Assembly (NCBI RefSeq): GCF_000787575.1
Contig: NW_012236517.1
Location: 392,174 to 456,173, forward strand
DNA: 64,000 nucleotides
From: Acytostelium subglobosum LB1
Taxonomy: Eukaryota > Evosea > Eumycetozoa > Acytosteliales > Acytosteliaceae
Direction: 5' to 3'
Below, one piece after another: positions 52,793-64,000 of this stretch (position 1 is its first letter; the number at the start of each line of letters is the position of its first letter). Under the pieces are notes generated by a model that worked only from the letters and a program-made list of their open reading frames with translations, had not been told where the DNA came from and made no database searches. Both the position numbers and the translations under genes were made by a program.

Positions 52793-53693
52793 CTACTCTA
52801 CTCTTGTAGTGGATGTTGAAGCAGGCCATGGTGTATCAAGCCATGAGAATGGATATACCTAAACAAAGTGTTCAAACATCATGTTGTTAGCAATCAACCA
52901 ATCAAACAATTCAAAGACATGAAGAATGAATGAATGACCTTACTCTACATATTACACGACCTTTTACAAGGGATAGTGGAACAGGACCATAGTTGCGAGA
53001 GTCGAATGATGTCTTGGCATTGTCTCCTTCAACCCATACGTAGCCCTCGGGTATTTGCATACGTCTGACGATGCCAAGTGGTCCTTGATACTCAATGACA
53101 TCGCCTGCCAGATACCTGACTCGCTTACAAATGTTACCAGCAGGATCAACTGGTGACACTGCCATTATAAGATCATCTCTCTTGATAGGTCTCAACTGAG
53201 TCTTATCAACCAATACAAAGTCACCATGATCATTGAGTGTTGGTAACATTGATGAACCTGTGCACTACATTGAGTTCAAGACGAGTGAGTATGTGATTGA
53301 TTGATTGTGTGAATGACTTAGACTACTTACCATTGAGTAATCAAGTACGTATGTTCTTATCAAGTATACATAACCCATAATCTGAACACCTGTCAATAGT
53401 AACATCTTCCACGAACTATGTTGTTGGACATCGTTGTCCTCTTGTACCTGTTCGCTCTTGTCTTCCTTTTTGTTATCTTTATGTTGTTGTTGTTCGCTAT
53501 TACTTGATGAGGTACTACTACTGTATGATCTGTGTGTTGTGAATGATGATGATATATACATGTTATGTTGTCCATTGTTGTTGATGTTGATACGCGAGGA
53601 GTAAGTGTTGCTGCTGTTGCTGTACATTCGCCTTGCACATTGCGACAACACAGTAGTTCTCTTAAGTGCCAATCGTTGGCATATATAGTTCAT
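52793..53693 (-). CDS. Mitochondrial inner membrane protease subunit 1-like signal peptidase (S26)
   Basis: Three exons (53693-53331, 53264-52944, 52858-52793) give 249 aa. The long N-terminus (about 95 residues, Arg/Ser-rich then Ser/Gln-rich) fits a mitochondrial leader, followed by one helix ([16 protein letters not shown]). The peptidase core has the catalytic Ser126 in SSMLPTL and Lys168 in [12 protein letters not shown], then [10 protein letters not shown] and [16 protein letters not shown]. These match Imp1, which removes sorting signals from intermembrane-space proteins. The last exon adds an unusual 21-residue tail ([11 protein letters not shown]) after the family's normal end. Confidence 0.87.
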
Positions 53694-53773
53694 GATTGAT
53701 TACTAACTATATCTTTATTGATTGATCGCCCGATAGATAGATTGATTGATTGAATGAAGGTGAAGATGAATGA

Positions 53774-55695
53774 TCAAATTTCGTCGGGCACTTGTGGAAG
53801 ACAGAAGTTGTAGAATGCATCCTTCCTGAATAGATCGGCCGACTTCCATCCACACCATCCCTTCTCCTTGATGGTCTTGACATCGGTGGCATCACCAGTG
53901 TAATGTGGATCGAGTATAAGGTAGCGAGAGTCTCCAGTCTCTGGATTAAAGTCGACTCCCAACAAAGTATAAGCCAACACGCCTCCACCAATCATCACTG
54001 GACTGCCATCCCTATCAAAGTGGCGTGCCAACTCTCTAGTCTTGAATATAACCTCGGCTCCAGATGTTACATTGATGATCTTACAATCAATCTATGAATG
54101 AGTGAGCGAGCGAGTGAGTGAGTTAGATGATTGATTGGTGGACCATCCAAAGGCGAGCGACAACATACATTATAGAGTTGTTGGAGACAAAGAGTGATCT
54201 CGAATGCGCCAATCCATTGAGCAGACTTGTAGAATGATGCCTTCTTATCCTTCATGTCAACTAATATCTTTTGGATCTCATGATGAGTTGGTACTCCCTT
54301 CTGTGTCACGTCTTGATACTTGAGCCAAGAGCATATCGTTTGCATTGATCTGTATGCACATCCCCATCCCTGTCATTCGTGGCATGATCAAAGAGTAAGT
54401 GAGTGAGGGAACGAGGTGAGTATGAGCGTGACAGTTACATCATCATTGGTATGATCCTGCTTGTAATGGTAGTAGTCGTAGGAGCCTTTGACTAGTGAGA
54501 CAGTGCCACCGATGGTTGAGTCGAGGGATAGCTGCTTGTGGATGTCCTTGATGTGAGGTGTCCATGTACCAGTGGACGCGGACTGTTTTGATCCATCAAA
54601 GGTCTTGGCGGCGAATGATCGCAGCAGTGGCCGGTTCATAGGCAGGAACAAAAGATGATGATAAGATTCACGTGTCTTTTTGGACAGGTCATCGTTGACA
54701 GCGCCCTGCTTGTCGAGGCCAAAAAGACAGGTGATTGGAAGAGGTATGATGGGCAGCTGGTAGTGCAGGGGGCGCTGGTTCGGCGCATCAAGCTGGCTGA
54801 CAACCGCTTGAATCATTGTCTTTAGCGATTGGGTAAGCGTTGCGTCGCTCCTGATTAGTGCCAGTGCGCTGACCTCGTAGACTTCTTGTTGCTGGGATGT
54901 CGCCGACGATGAGATAGTGAGGCATGGTGCCATCAGCTTAGTGATGTCTGCCACATTGTTGCTAATCTTGAACATTAGATGTAGTTGTATTATGTTATCA
55001 AGCAGAGGCGTTGTCTTCTTTGTTGCTGTTGTTGTGGACTCTTGCAGCTTTCTCCATGATGACTCGCTGGCTTGATCACCCGAGGTCGAAGAAGTGAACA
55101 CCACATTGTCCTGCTTGTGATGAAGGTATACAGAGTCTGCTCGATGTTGGTTGTCTGTCTTGAGTAGCTGTGCTGATGTGTTGTCGATGCGTGGCGCAAC
55201 GACACGGACCATTGTGAATGATTGCTTGAGTTTGTTGATCATTGATTGTGTACCAATCTCTTGAACTGTCGATGAGTCAAGTGCTTGTCGTGACGATGCA
55301 TTATAGAATCGTATATTCAATTGTTGTTTCTCTGTATCCAATGAAGCCAATGCCACAACTGATATCTTTGTTGGTTGGAATAGTTTGGCAACAGCCACCA
55401 TCTCATTGAGTGTAGCGGCAGTGATAGTTGACGCATCATCAAGTGAGTCAACAAGACGCACTGCACCAATTACACCAACATCACCAGCGGGTAGTGTCGA
55501 GGAGATCAAATGTCTGTTGTTGTTGCTGTTGTCATTGTCTGTCTTTAGTGCAGTGATCACTAATGTTGTGTTGTTGTTATCAACTGTACAACCGACCAAC
55601 AAGAATGTAGGTTTGATTCCATCATCAACATTGTTGTTGTTAAGTCCATTGTTCAACAATGTATACAAGTCTTTAGTATATTGTAATGTTGTCAT
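53774..55695 (-). CDS. ufsp2: UFM1-specific protease 2
   Basis: Three exons (55695-54439, 54369-54169, 54091-53774) give 591 aa. The peptidase C78 core starts at the second exon with the catalytic Cys423 in DGWGCAYRS. Asp547 and His549 follow in LILDPHYTG, and [11 protein letters not shown] closes the domain. UfSP2 matures the UFM1 precursor and removes UFM1 from ER-linked targets. The N-terminal 400 residues form the poorly conserved UfSP2 extension, rich in Asn, Ser and Thr. Confidence 0.93.
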
Positions 55696-55838
55696 TGTTG
55701 ATGTATTACTATTATTATTACTTTGATTGATTGTTCAAATATGACTACAACTTTGGTGATCTTCACAAGGTCAAACACACGAATGAATGCCGAGGCTAAC
55801 ACACCAACTCAACTCTACATTTAATTAATAATAATAGA

Positions 55839-57320
55839 TCATTGATACCATGACTTGATACCTAATACTCGTTGTTGTGACTCACTGTATGATTGCTTGT
55901 CAAGTCCAGTGATACTATCTAGACATTGGTTGATTCTGTTGGTTCTCAATTCCATCTTGTCACGTGTAAGATATGAACATGGAGTCATCTTGATGAACTG
56001 TGCCAGTCTTGGTCTTGGACTATTGTTTGCAACACTTCCATGAGCCATCTTTTGGTTCCATAATACCAAACTACCAGCTCTAGCTGTTACCCTAACAGCA
56101 TTATTCTGATTTCATAAGGGTTGGTCAGTTAGTGTCAATGGTAAGCTGATCAAGAATGAATGAGTAGACTTACATATAATGAGTTGGAAACAGGGATAAG
56201 TACGAACCTCTCCTTTGTACCAATGTTGGTCCTCAATGTCTTGTTCCTGTTTGGGAATAATTGATTGATTAGTATTCCATTCAATCAATCAAATGAGACC
56301 AGTATAGAATGTACTTACTTTAATGTCCACTCCTCAAGATGACGTGGAAAGCCTGGTACAACAATGAATCCACCATCTTCATCTTTGTTGTCGGCCAAGT
56401 TGATCAAACCTTGAATGTGTAACTCATTCAATGATTTGATACCAACCTCATTATTCTCAATAATAAAGTCAGCTGACTTTGTATTATCATACTCCAACTG
56501 ATCGATCACCCTCTGTCTCGTGGCATCATTTGTCTCCTCAATATATGCGAATGGATTCATATCCAAGTGCACTACATGGAAATGAATGTTAGTGATTAAT
56601 TGATTGAATGAATGAATGAATGATCAAAGTAGTTACAATTGAGCTCAGTCTTCCACACCCTCATATCGGGTATTGTTGGTTGGTTATCGTTCAGGGCAAA
56701 GTTGATCTCGGTGTGCTGGGGAGACATCCTTGGGAATGATTCCAGGATGTTGATGGTAGGACGGAAGAATCCATAACGATCATGATTGATGAATAGATCC
56801 TTCCTATCAAGTAGTTGACTATATACTTGATATATATTGTTGTTGGCACGATTATCCACTGATTGCTTTGTGAATACACTTGGACCTCCAACTATACCAG
56901 CGTAGGCCATTGATGGCCAGTGTTTCCATGTGCTGGGATCATTCCTCTTTGTCCTATTACACAAATCCTTTGACATTGGAGGATAATATAACCATTCATC
57001 ATTCTCAATATACCTCCAAATATCATCAATAGTAGACTGGCATGATTCCAAATCCAATACATCTCTGATTATAACGAATCCATAATCATTGAAGAACTAC
57101 AACATTGTGTTCATTCATTCATTAGTTCGTTAGTTCAATCAATTAGATATTGGATATTACATACCTGTCGATACTCATGTATCTGATCTATTGAGAATGA
57201 TGCCAGATAACCTTCATTATCCACTGGCACTTCATACTTGGGAGGACAGTACTCCTTGTCATCAACATACTTAGGTGGAATATTGAATAGTTTGTTTGCA
57301 AGATCACCAAGCATATTCAT
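55839..57320 (-). CDS. Phytanoyl-CoA dioxygenase (PhyH) family protein
   Basis: Five exons (57320-57165, 57096-56637, 56571-56319, 56246-56174, 56105-55839) give 402 aa. An iron- and 2-oxoglutarate-dependent oxygenase fold is indicated by FFNDYGFVIIRDVLD near residue 53, the iron-binding HxD in LNLHLDMNPF (His207, Asp209), the distal His near residue 336 in AHGSVANNS and an Arg in PRPRLAQF for 2-oxoglutarate. Similar proteins occur in fungi and amoebae with unknown substrates. A lipid role is not implied. No peroxisomal signal at the C-terminus (KSWYQ). Confidence 0.85.
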
Positions 57321-57732
57321 TGTTATTAAGTTATATATATATCTTGGTTGTTGTTAATAATAATAAGATGTTCATGTTGAGTCGACTGTACTATTAGTAT
57401 CTCTTCGTTCGATGGATCTAAAGTTGAGAAGTTGGGATGATGGTGTGGTAGTTGCAAGGTGGCGAACAATAAAATTCAAAGAATGTTAGGATATGAACGA
57501 TCATATGTTATCGTGTACTAACATGTAATTACACATTGAGGTACATCTTGAGACTTGTAACAGATAATTACTTGGTTGTTATACATGTAGAAGGTCATTG
57601 ATTGACAATAAATATTGGGAAGTTGTTGAAAGGGTGTCAATCAAATCTAGAAAGTTTGAGAACACGACTGAATCATGAGTCATTCATTCATTCGTTCGTT
57701 TGTCAGAGATAGAGATAGATACATAACCAACA
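57321..57732. promoter_or_regulatory. Divergent promoter region, PhyH gene and FAD synthase
   Basis: 412 bp between two divergent ATGs, AT-rich near both, with no recognised site. Confidence 0.5.
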
Positions 57733-58668
57733 ATGTCAAGAAGATCAAGTAAACCTATTATATTCGATTTGTCCAATCTAGATAGTATAAAAGATGATCA
57801 GGTGTTGATTGGACTGATTAATAAGTCATTGGCAACAATCAATAAGACATTCGAACAATATAGATTCGATGAGATTGCTCTATGTTTCAATGGTGGAAAG
57901 GATTGTGTTGTATTATTACATCTAATACATCATGTATTAGTACAAAGACATATAAAGAATATAAAGAATAATAATAATAATAATAATAATATAGATAATA
58001 ACAATAGAGTTAATAAGGATGTCGATGACATACCACAACTGCGTACATTATACTTCAAGGCCAACGATTGTTTCGAACAAGTAACTAAATTCACAGAGGA
58101 GTGCGCTGCTCAGTAAGGTCAATCAATCCATTCGATCATTCATTCAATCAATCGATCAATGACTCACACTCAATGTTGCTTAGCTATCACTTGCATGTAG
58201 AGGTCATTGAGAAGGAGTTAAGAGAGGGCTTGGCAGACCAAGTCGACCAGCATCACATCAAGGCCATCTTTGCTGGCACAAGACAGACTGATCCATACTC
58301 AAGTCATCTATCAGAGTTTACTCCAACAGACAGTGTATGTTTGATCATCATTCTCCCTCACAATCAATCACTAACTCTCTACCGGTCGATCAATCAATTA
58401 GTCATGGCCACAGTTCATTAGAGTAAGTCCAATCTTGGATTGGGACTATTGCAATGTGTGGAAGTTCCTCAAGACATTCAATGTACCATATTGCACGTTG
58501 TATGATGAGGGATATACATCGATTGGAAACAAGGGCGATACAGTACCCAACCCAGCACTCAAGGACGAGTCCACTGGTCAGTTCTCCCCAGCTCACCTAT
58601 TGCGCGATGGTACACTGGAGAGAAGTGGGCGTCAGAACCGACCCAAGCTAGTCCAGACCAACCATTAA
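57733..58668 (+). CDS. FAD synthase (FMN adenylyltransferase)
   Basis: Three exons (57733-58112, 58184-58334, 58402-58668) give 265 aa. The PAPS-reductase-type adenylyl transfer domain shows the pyrophosphate loop ALCFNGGKDCVVLLHLI (residues 49-65), FAGTRQTDPYSSHL, WPQFIRVSPILDWDYCNVW and YCTLYDEGYTSIG. It makes FAD from FMN and ATP. It is a single-domain enzyme like yeast Fad1, without the molybdopterin-binding domain of human FLAD1. An Asn run near residue 80 is a typical dictyostelid insert. Confidence 0.93.
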
Positions 58669-58824
58669 CCATAACATAAACAGACGCGAAGTGTGTGTAC
58701 CGGCATGCGATTGATGCCGACTGGATTGGAATGGAATGGATGTATTATGTTATGGAACGATCATCAATCTGATTGATGGTTGGTGTATGGATGGATGGAG
58801 GGATGATGCAAGGAAGGAAGTAGA

Positions 58825-61261
58825 TTACAATACAACGACTCTCCTGTTGAACTGGAGAGTCAATAAACCGATTAGACGATATCCAATGGAGATGACTACC
58901 ATGATTATCATGGACTCGTAGATGTTGATGTCGTTCCAGCCGTAGGACTCGAGAACTTGCTCACCAGTGTACACGGGACAGATGGTGCCGTTGATAGATT
59001 GAGAGCCTGGACAGTCAAACGTCAGACCCTTGAACTCGTTGATGGCAATCACCTCGCCAGCCCACTTGGTTGGCAGCGCGTAGTTGAAGTACTTGAGGAC
59101 GAACGGCAGCTGCGAGCTCGGTCTGAAGAAACCGGCCAGCAGTGAGAACAGCGACAGGATGACGTTGGCAATCGTCGTCGACAGGCCAACGTCGTAGAAG
59201 AGCGAGCATACAAACAGGCCGACCGACTCGCCAGAGAACAGCAGGATGAAGATGGTGAGCGCAAAGATAAAGACGTGGCTGACGCCGTGATGCAGGCCCA
59301 GCACCCAGTAGACGACCGCCGTGTAGCCCAGTGCGCCAAACGCGTTGAAGGGGATCTCCACAAGACTGTAGGCCGTGAAGAATGAAACGGTCGAGTACAG
59401 GCCGTCCGAACGCTCGCGGTAGAACAGGTTGCGCTCTGTGGGGAACAGCGCCACACAGTTGAGCAGCGCGATGAAGATCATACTGAGCGACTCGTAGAGG
59501 AATCCCGAGCGGTTCTGGATGCCATACTGGTCGTCGCTGAGACGCAGGAAACAGATGCACATCATCAGGCCGAACGAGACGATCTGCGAGAGACGGGTGA
59601 TGGCCGCGGGCAGGTCGCGCAGATGGTTGAGGTACGAGCGGCTGGTCAGCACGGGCACCGAGCTGAAGAATGGCGTCGATGTCCTCAGCTGCGACGTCAG
59701 CTGTTGCTCCTCTGTCCTGCTCTGCTTCTGCGAGACGTCCTTGATTCGCAGTCGCTGTGCGGCAATCTTCTCCTGCAGCTGTATCTTCTCCTCGCACTCA
59801 TTAAACGAGAGTACCAATGTCTTCAGTCTCTCAACGCTCTCCGCCTCCAATGCAGGGCTTCTATAGTCCACGGAACAGATGTCGACTGAGTGGGTATGGA
59901 ATCATTCCAGAGGGGGAGGGGGAGGGATGGTTAGTTTATGGGACGCGTCTTTGACTTCCGCGACCAACCCAACTTGTCAACTAGACTACACATACTGAAG
60001 TAATCGGCAGGGTTCTCCATTCTTGGACACTTGAAGTTTAGACGTGTAAAGTGACCAACCATCTCTGTGGCTGGTCCAAGATAGACGAGCTGTCCTTTGG
60101 ACAGCAACATGACCTGATCAAACAGTTTGAAGATGTCTGAGCGAGGCTGGTGTATAGTACATATAACTGTTCTGTTCTGTCTGGCGATGCGGACCAATGT
60201 CTGAGTGACCTGGAACGCAGTGAATGCGTCCAGTCCAGTGGTTGGCTCATCCAGGAACAGCACACCTAAATGCGAGGCCTCGATGTTAGGGTTGATGCGC
60301 CACATGATTGTTTGACCGATCGATACATACTTGGGTCTGTGAGGAGTTGGCATCCGATGGACACACGTCTCTTCTCTCCACCAGAGATACCTCGCTTGCC
60401 ATTGCCACCCACTCGTGTGTTGGCACAGTCGCGTAGACCTAGTACTGAGAGCACGGAATCGACACGCTCCAACTTGTCAGCATCACTGACGCTGGTGGGC
60501 AGACGAAGGCGTGCAGAGTAGACAAGAGTCTCGCGTACCGATAGGTTTGGCAGCAGGTAGTCCTTCTGCATTACATAGCCCACTGCATTCTTGACCAAGT
60601 CTGGTGGAGGTGACAGCACCGAGTTGAACATAATGTTGCCATCGACCTTCATCTCTGACTTGTTATATCTTCCAGAGATTGAGTTGAGCAATGTAGTCTG
60701 TGAGGAGTGATGAGATGTGATGTGATGGGGTCAGTTGATTGATTGAATGATTGGAATAGTTCCAGTGATTGATCGGGTGATTGGACTGACCTTGCCACTG
60801 CCACTTCCACCCATGATGGCACACATTTGGCCGGGACGGATGATCGCAGAGATGTTGTTGAGGAGGTTCTTGGGTGCCTTGCGCTCGCAGAGTTTGATGC
60901 GAGTGAAGAGGTTCTCAGAGTCGCCTCGCAGGGACACTGTGACGTCATCCAAAGTGATTGTGATCGGTACGGTATTGTAGTTTATACTATTTGCATTCTC
61001 CATGCCCAATGAAGTGACGCCAGACAACACATCATCATCATCTCCAATGTTTATATTAACAGCTGATGGTGTTGTTGATGGTGTTGTCGAGATTTGCTGT
61101 GGTGATGTTGATGCTGGCGTTGAAGATGATGATGGTGATGATGATGATGGTAGTGTGGCAATGTCATGGCTACCTGGTATAGCTATATCATCATTATGTT
61201 GAGTGGCGGGTATCCTAAGCTCTGCTTCCTCTTCGGAAATAGTGTCTGAAGGTGTATTCAT
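58825..61261 (-). CDS. ABC transporter G family, half transporter
   Basis: Four exons (61261-60791, 60697-60331, 60265-59996, 59885-58825) give 722 aa. The ATPase is N-terminal: Walker A GGSGSGKTT split by intron 1, signature KRGISGGEKRRVSIG, Walker B SVLFLDEPTTGLD and H-loop TIHQPRSD. Six membrane helices follow, with the ABCG2-membrane domain signs GFLYESLSMIFIALLNCVALFPTER and FYRERSDGLYS. An extracellular loop before the last helix has two Cys (FDCPGSQSINGTICP). ABCG half transporters dimerise and move lipids or drugs. The N-terminal 60 residues are Ser/Thr/Pro-rich. Confidence 0.93.
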
Positions 61262-61613
61262 CGATCGATCTTGTCTTGGTCTGACTTTGATCAATGAGTG
61301 TTATATATATATTTGTTTGATTGATTGATTGATCGTTTGGTTAATTGAATGATCAGTGGATAATGAGTAATCACACGCGATACCCTAAAATGAACTATGA
61401 TGGTTGTGTGTCTTTCAAAAGAAATCGAAGAGTAGTGAGAGGTCTGTGTGGGAAAATGATCACTCTTGGGCTAAGTACAACACACTGTTTGGGGGGTCCA
61501 TCACTCACCATTTTTGCTAAAGGGGCGCACAAGACGAAGAAGACTTGATATTTGTTAAACTTGTTCTTAAAGAACCTTTTGTGTACATGTAATCATGATT
61601 GATATGAACGACG

Positions 61614-61631
61614 AAAAGTCAGCTGACTTTT
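61614..61631. promoter_or_regulatory. 18-bp perfect palindrome upstream of the ABCG gene
   Basis: AAAAGTCAGCTGACTTTT is self-complementary, 353 bp before the ABCG ATG and 55 bp past the end of the sirtuin gene. It could be a factor site or part of a terminator hairpin. The rest of 61262-61685 shows no gene. Confidence 0.4.
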
Positions 61632-61685
61632 AACAACTATAAATATATATGTTTGATTGATTGAATGTAGTGTCTGTTTGTATGA

Positions 61686-63566
61686 TCAACTGCTGCCATT
61701 TCCATTTATTATTGATTGGAGATGATCTTGCCAACCTAATAGACGTGATAGTTCTTTGATACCCTGTTGACAATCACCAATCCATTTGACATCGGTCTTG
61801 TTGTTGGAGGCTTCGAATTTGAATCCTCCATGGGCATTGGTACCAACCTCATGCATATTGATCAGACATCTTGGTATATTCGTTGGTGCCATCGATAATA
61901 ATGAAGCGAATGGTTGTACTTGTAATGATGTACCAATCACCAATAACAGATCACACTTTGACAGGTCCTCCCTTGCCAAATGTGTGAACCTCGCTGGCAA
62001 TGGCTCTCCAAAGAATATAATATCTGGCTTCACAATACCAGTCTCACATTCTGTACATCTTGGTATCTCATCCTTGAATATAATATCTGGTTATATATAT
62101 GTTTGATTGATTGATTGGAATAGTTCCAGTGATTGATTGATTGATTGATGCATGGGCGAATGAGTGAGTGATTCTGGAATATTGTGTGCATGAGAGCGAG
62201 CATCATACCTTTGACCCACTCCTTGGAGTGTTGCTTCTTGCAAGATAGGCACTTGCTTGTGGCGAATGATCCATGTGCCTCCACTAACTTTGAATCCGGA
62301 ACATCTGGAAATTGATTGATAGATTGTTAGTCATTCACTCACTCGCCAACTCGCTCACCAACTCGCTCGCACAACATACCTGCTTGTCTCTCTAAGGTGT
62401 CAATGTTCTGAGTGTAGTTCCTCAGCAACACATTCTTGTCGTGAAGTAGTTTGATAAAGTGATGTACAGGTGTTGGTTGGAAGTTGCCAGGATACAGCTC
62501 CTTGGCAATTAGGAAGAATGGCTTGGGGTTCTCAGCAAAGTACTCAATGTCAAAGATGGCTGTCTTGTAGGGTAGGTTGTACTTCTCCAGATTGTAATAG
62601 AGTCCAGAGGTTGGAGATCGAAAGTCTGGTATTCCTGCCGCCACACTAATGCCCGCGCCTGTCAGCACCACTATATTCTTGGCGTGGCCTGCCTTGATGT
62701 GATTGGCTACGCCCTGTAGCGACAACTCGTTCAGCATTGGATGTGGACGCAGTCTTGATCCAAAGAACATATCCATCACAGCCTGTATCAGTCCGCCACC
62801 CTGTTGTCTCTCCTGTTGTTGTTTCAACATCAACTCGTCATCCTCTTCATCATCTCCAAACTCCAAGAAGTTATCCAAATGTGATGACTTGTTCAAACCT
62901 CCACTTGACTTTAGTCTCTCTGTCTGTGTACTAATCTTCAATATCGATGGTGATGCCGTAGCAGTTGTAGATGTTGAAGTAGAAGTAGTAGAAGTAGTTG
63001 ACTTTAGTTGAATGACATGTTGTAGTATCTCAAGATATGGAGCAAGGTTCTGTTTGAATGAATGAATGAATGAGTGAGTGTCGCGAGATTGATGGATGAT
63101 GGATGGATGGATGACTTACAGGATGCTCGACATATGATTCGCATTGATAACACCATACACTGTGATCGGAGAGTGACGCTACTATTGGATGACCAGTGGA
63201 TTGATAGTGTTCCTCTGAATGACTATGTTTGAATCGAGAGCAACTTATATATTTACATTGGATACATATCCAATTCTCACTATTATCATTACATATATTA
63301 CATGTATTTACTAATACCTGTTTATCATCTAGTACTACTTGTACCTGTACTTGTTGTTGTTGTTGAATGAATGATTCTAGATGTTTACAGTTTGAGAGTG
63401 ATGTTGTTGATGCATTACACTCCAGTGTTGTGCTCATTCTTTGTGTATCACAGGTTATCTGTGTTTGAAGTTGATGTTGATGTTGTTGTTGATGATGATG
63501 ATGATGATATAGATGTTGTTGAGTCGATGACGATGAAGAAGTGAATGGAATTGACTTGTCGGGCAT
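61686..63566 (-). CDS. Sirtuin with N-terminal UBP-type zinc finger
   Basis: Four exons (63566-63120, 63049-62380, 62304-62209, 62086-61686) give 537 aa. The N-terminal 75 residues are Ser/His/Gln-rich. A UBP-type zinc finger (about 88-146) carries CNICNDNSENWICIQCKYISC and later HSVWCYQCESYVEHP. The Sir2 domain has GAGISVAAGIPDFRSP (280-295), TQNID (362-366), catalytic His383 in EAHG, zinc cysteines 391/394 and 415/418, and VKPDIIFFGEPLP. It is an NAD-dependent protein deacylase. The finger, shared with HDAC6 and USPs, would bind free ubiquitin C-termini. Class I Sir2 residues suggest SIRT1-3-type activity. Confidence 0.93.
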
Positions 63567-64000
63567 CAGTAGTTACTTAATGTTCGATTGATTGATTGAA
63601 TGAACGAATGAATGTATGTATGAATGAAAGTACGAGTCCAAGAGAATGAATTGAATGAATGAATGAAAGAATGAAGATGACGACGACTCTCCAACACGTT
63701 GACCAAGTATCCTATCTGTTTCGTATGTCGTCAGGTCTTGAAGGAGTGAGTGAGTGTATGTCTTTGATGACCCCCATTTGTGGGGATACAAACATTCAAT
63801 TCGAATACGACTTGAATGGAAACGACCAATAGGTTGATTGGGGGAATGTGGTGTCACTCAATACCATCTGAGGAAGTCTGTCAAGTGAGTTGTCGACAAC
63901 TAACCCCCACCCTATCTCACAGTATTTCGGAGTTCAATGCCTTGCATTGTTGGTCGGTGTGGGGTGGGGCATGGTGCAAATGGGGGGGGGGGGGGGTTAT
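63567..64000. other. Right-end intergenic region with poly-G run
   Basis: Upstream of the sirtuin gene. ATTG/AATG repeats occur at 63580-63670, and 15 consecutive G lie at 63982-63996, where assembly may be unreliable. No gene seen. Confidence 0.5.

Noticed and set aside
1-64000. CRISPR array, phage or bacterial operon content
   Set aside because: Spliced genes, Asn runs and eukaryote-only families throughout. No regularly spaced direct repeats.

Overview
This window looks like nuclear DNA of a dictyostelid social amoeba with moderate GC (clearly less AT-rich than Dictyostelium discoideum). The evidence is protein content: an FNIP-repeat protein, a Psi/fibro-slime cell-surface protein with Dictyostelium-type Cys repeats, a UBP-finger sirtuin, and Asn-rich and Gln-rich tracts. 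Gene form agrees: compact genes, short introns of roughly 60-150 bp with GTAAGT or GTATGT donors, and strand-polarised AATC/ATTC repeats inside introns. The species cannot be fixed from sequence alone. I reconstructed splicing by hand. Unless noted, every multi-exon model below is phase-consistent from ATG to stop.

Layout. 1-2327: three minus-strand copies of a B-box/kelch family (one cut by the window edge, one broken, one intact). 2625-5008: psi-type adhesion/signalling protein. 5.6-9.5 kb: small genes, including an ApoO/MIC27-like membrane protein and a profilin-like protein. 9.7-11.9 kb: HTTM (gamma-carboxylase-like) membrane protein. 11.9-13.5 kb: long non-coding stretch with a GC-richer block that can fold. 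13.5-19.3 kb: transaldolase, FNIP protein, COMMD4, LisH-WD40 protein. 19.3-21.0 kb: an isolated fourth B-box/kelch gene. 21.2-23.75 kb: a DDE DNA transposon with terminal inverted repeats. 23.9-28.4 kb: MFSD1-like transporter, two small putative genes, RNA lariat debranching enzyme. 28.5-37.4 kb: a head-to-tail array of five B-box/kelch copies (three intact, two broken). 37.6-49.1 kb: MAP65/Ase1, an unknown protein, an NDUFAF4-like protein, a CUE protein, an FlK-like thioesterase, MCM8, a quinone oxidoreductase. 49.5-63.6 kb: FHA/tandem-kinase protein, mitochondrial inner-membrane peptidase, UfSP2, a PhyH dioxygenase, FAD synthase, an ABCG half transporter and a sirtuin.

Most genes are unrelated housekeeping neighbours and not a pathway. 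Four fit mitochondrial roles (MIC27-like, NDUFAF4-like, IMP1-like, possibly the 118-aa protein). The least ordinary parts of the window are the nine-copy B-box/kelch birth-and-death family with signs of gene conversion, the three-ORF transposon, a 50-bp duplication lying across a splice donor in the tandem kinase gene, a first coding exon that is only ATG in COMMD4, and repeated sequence signatures inside introns.
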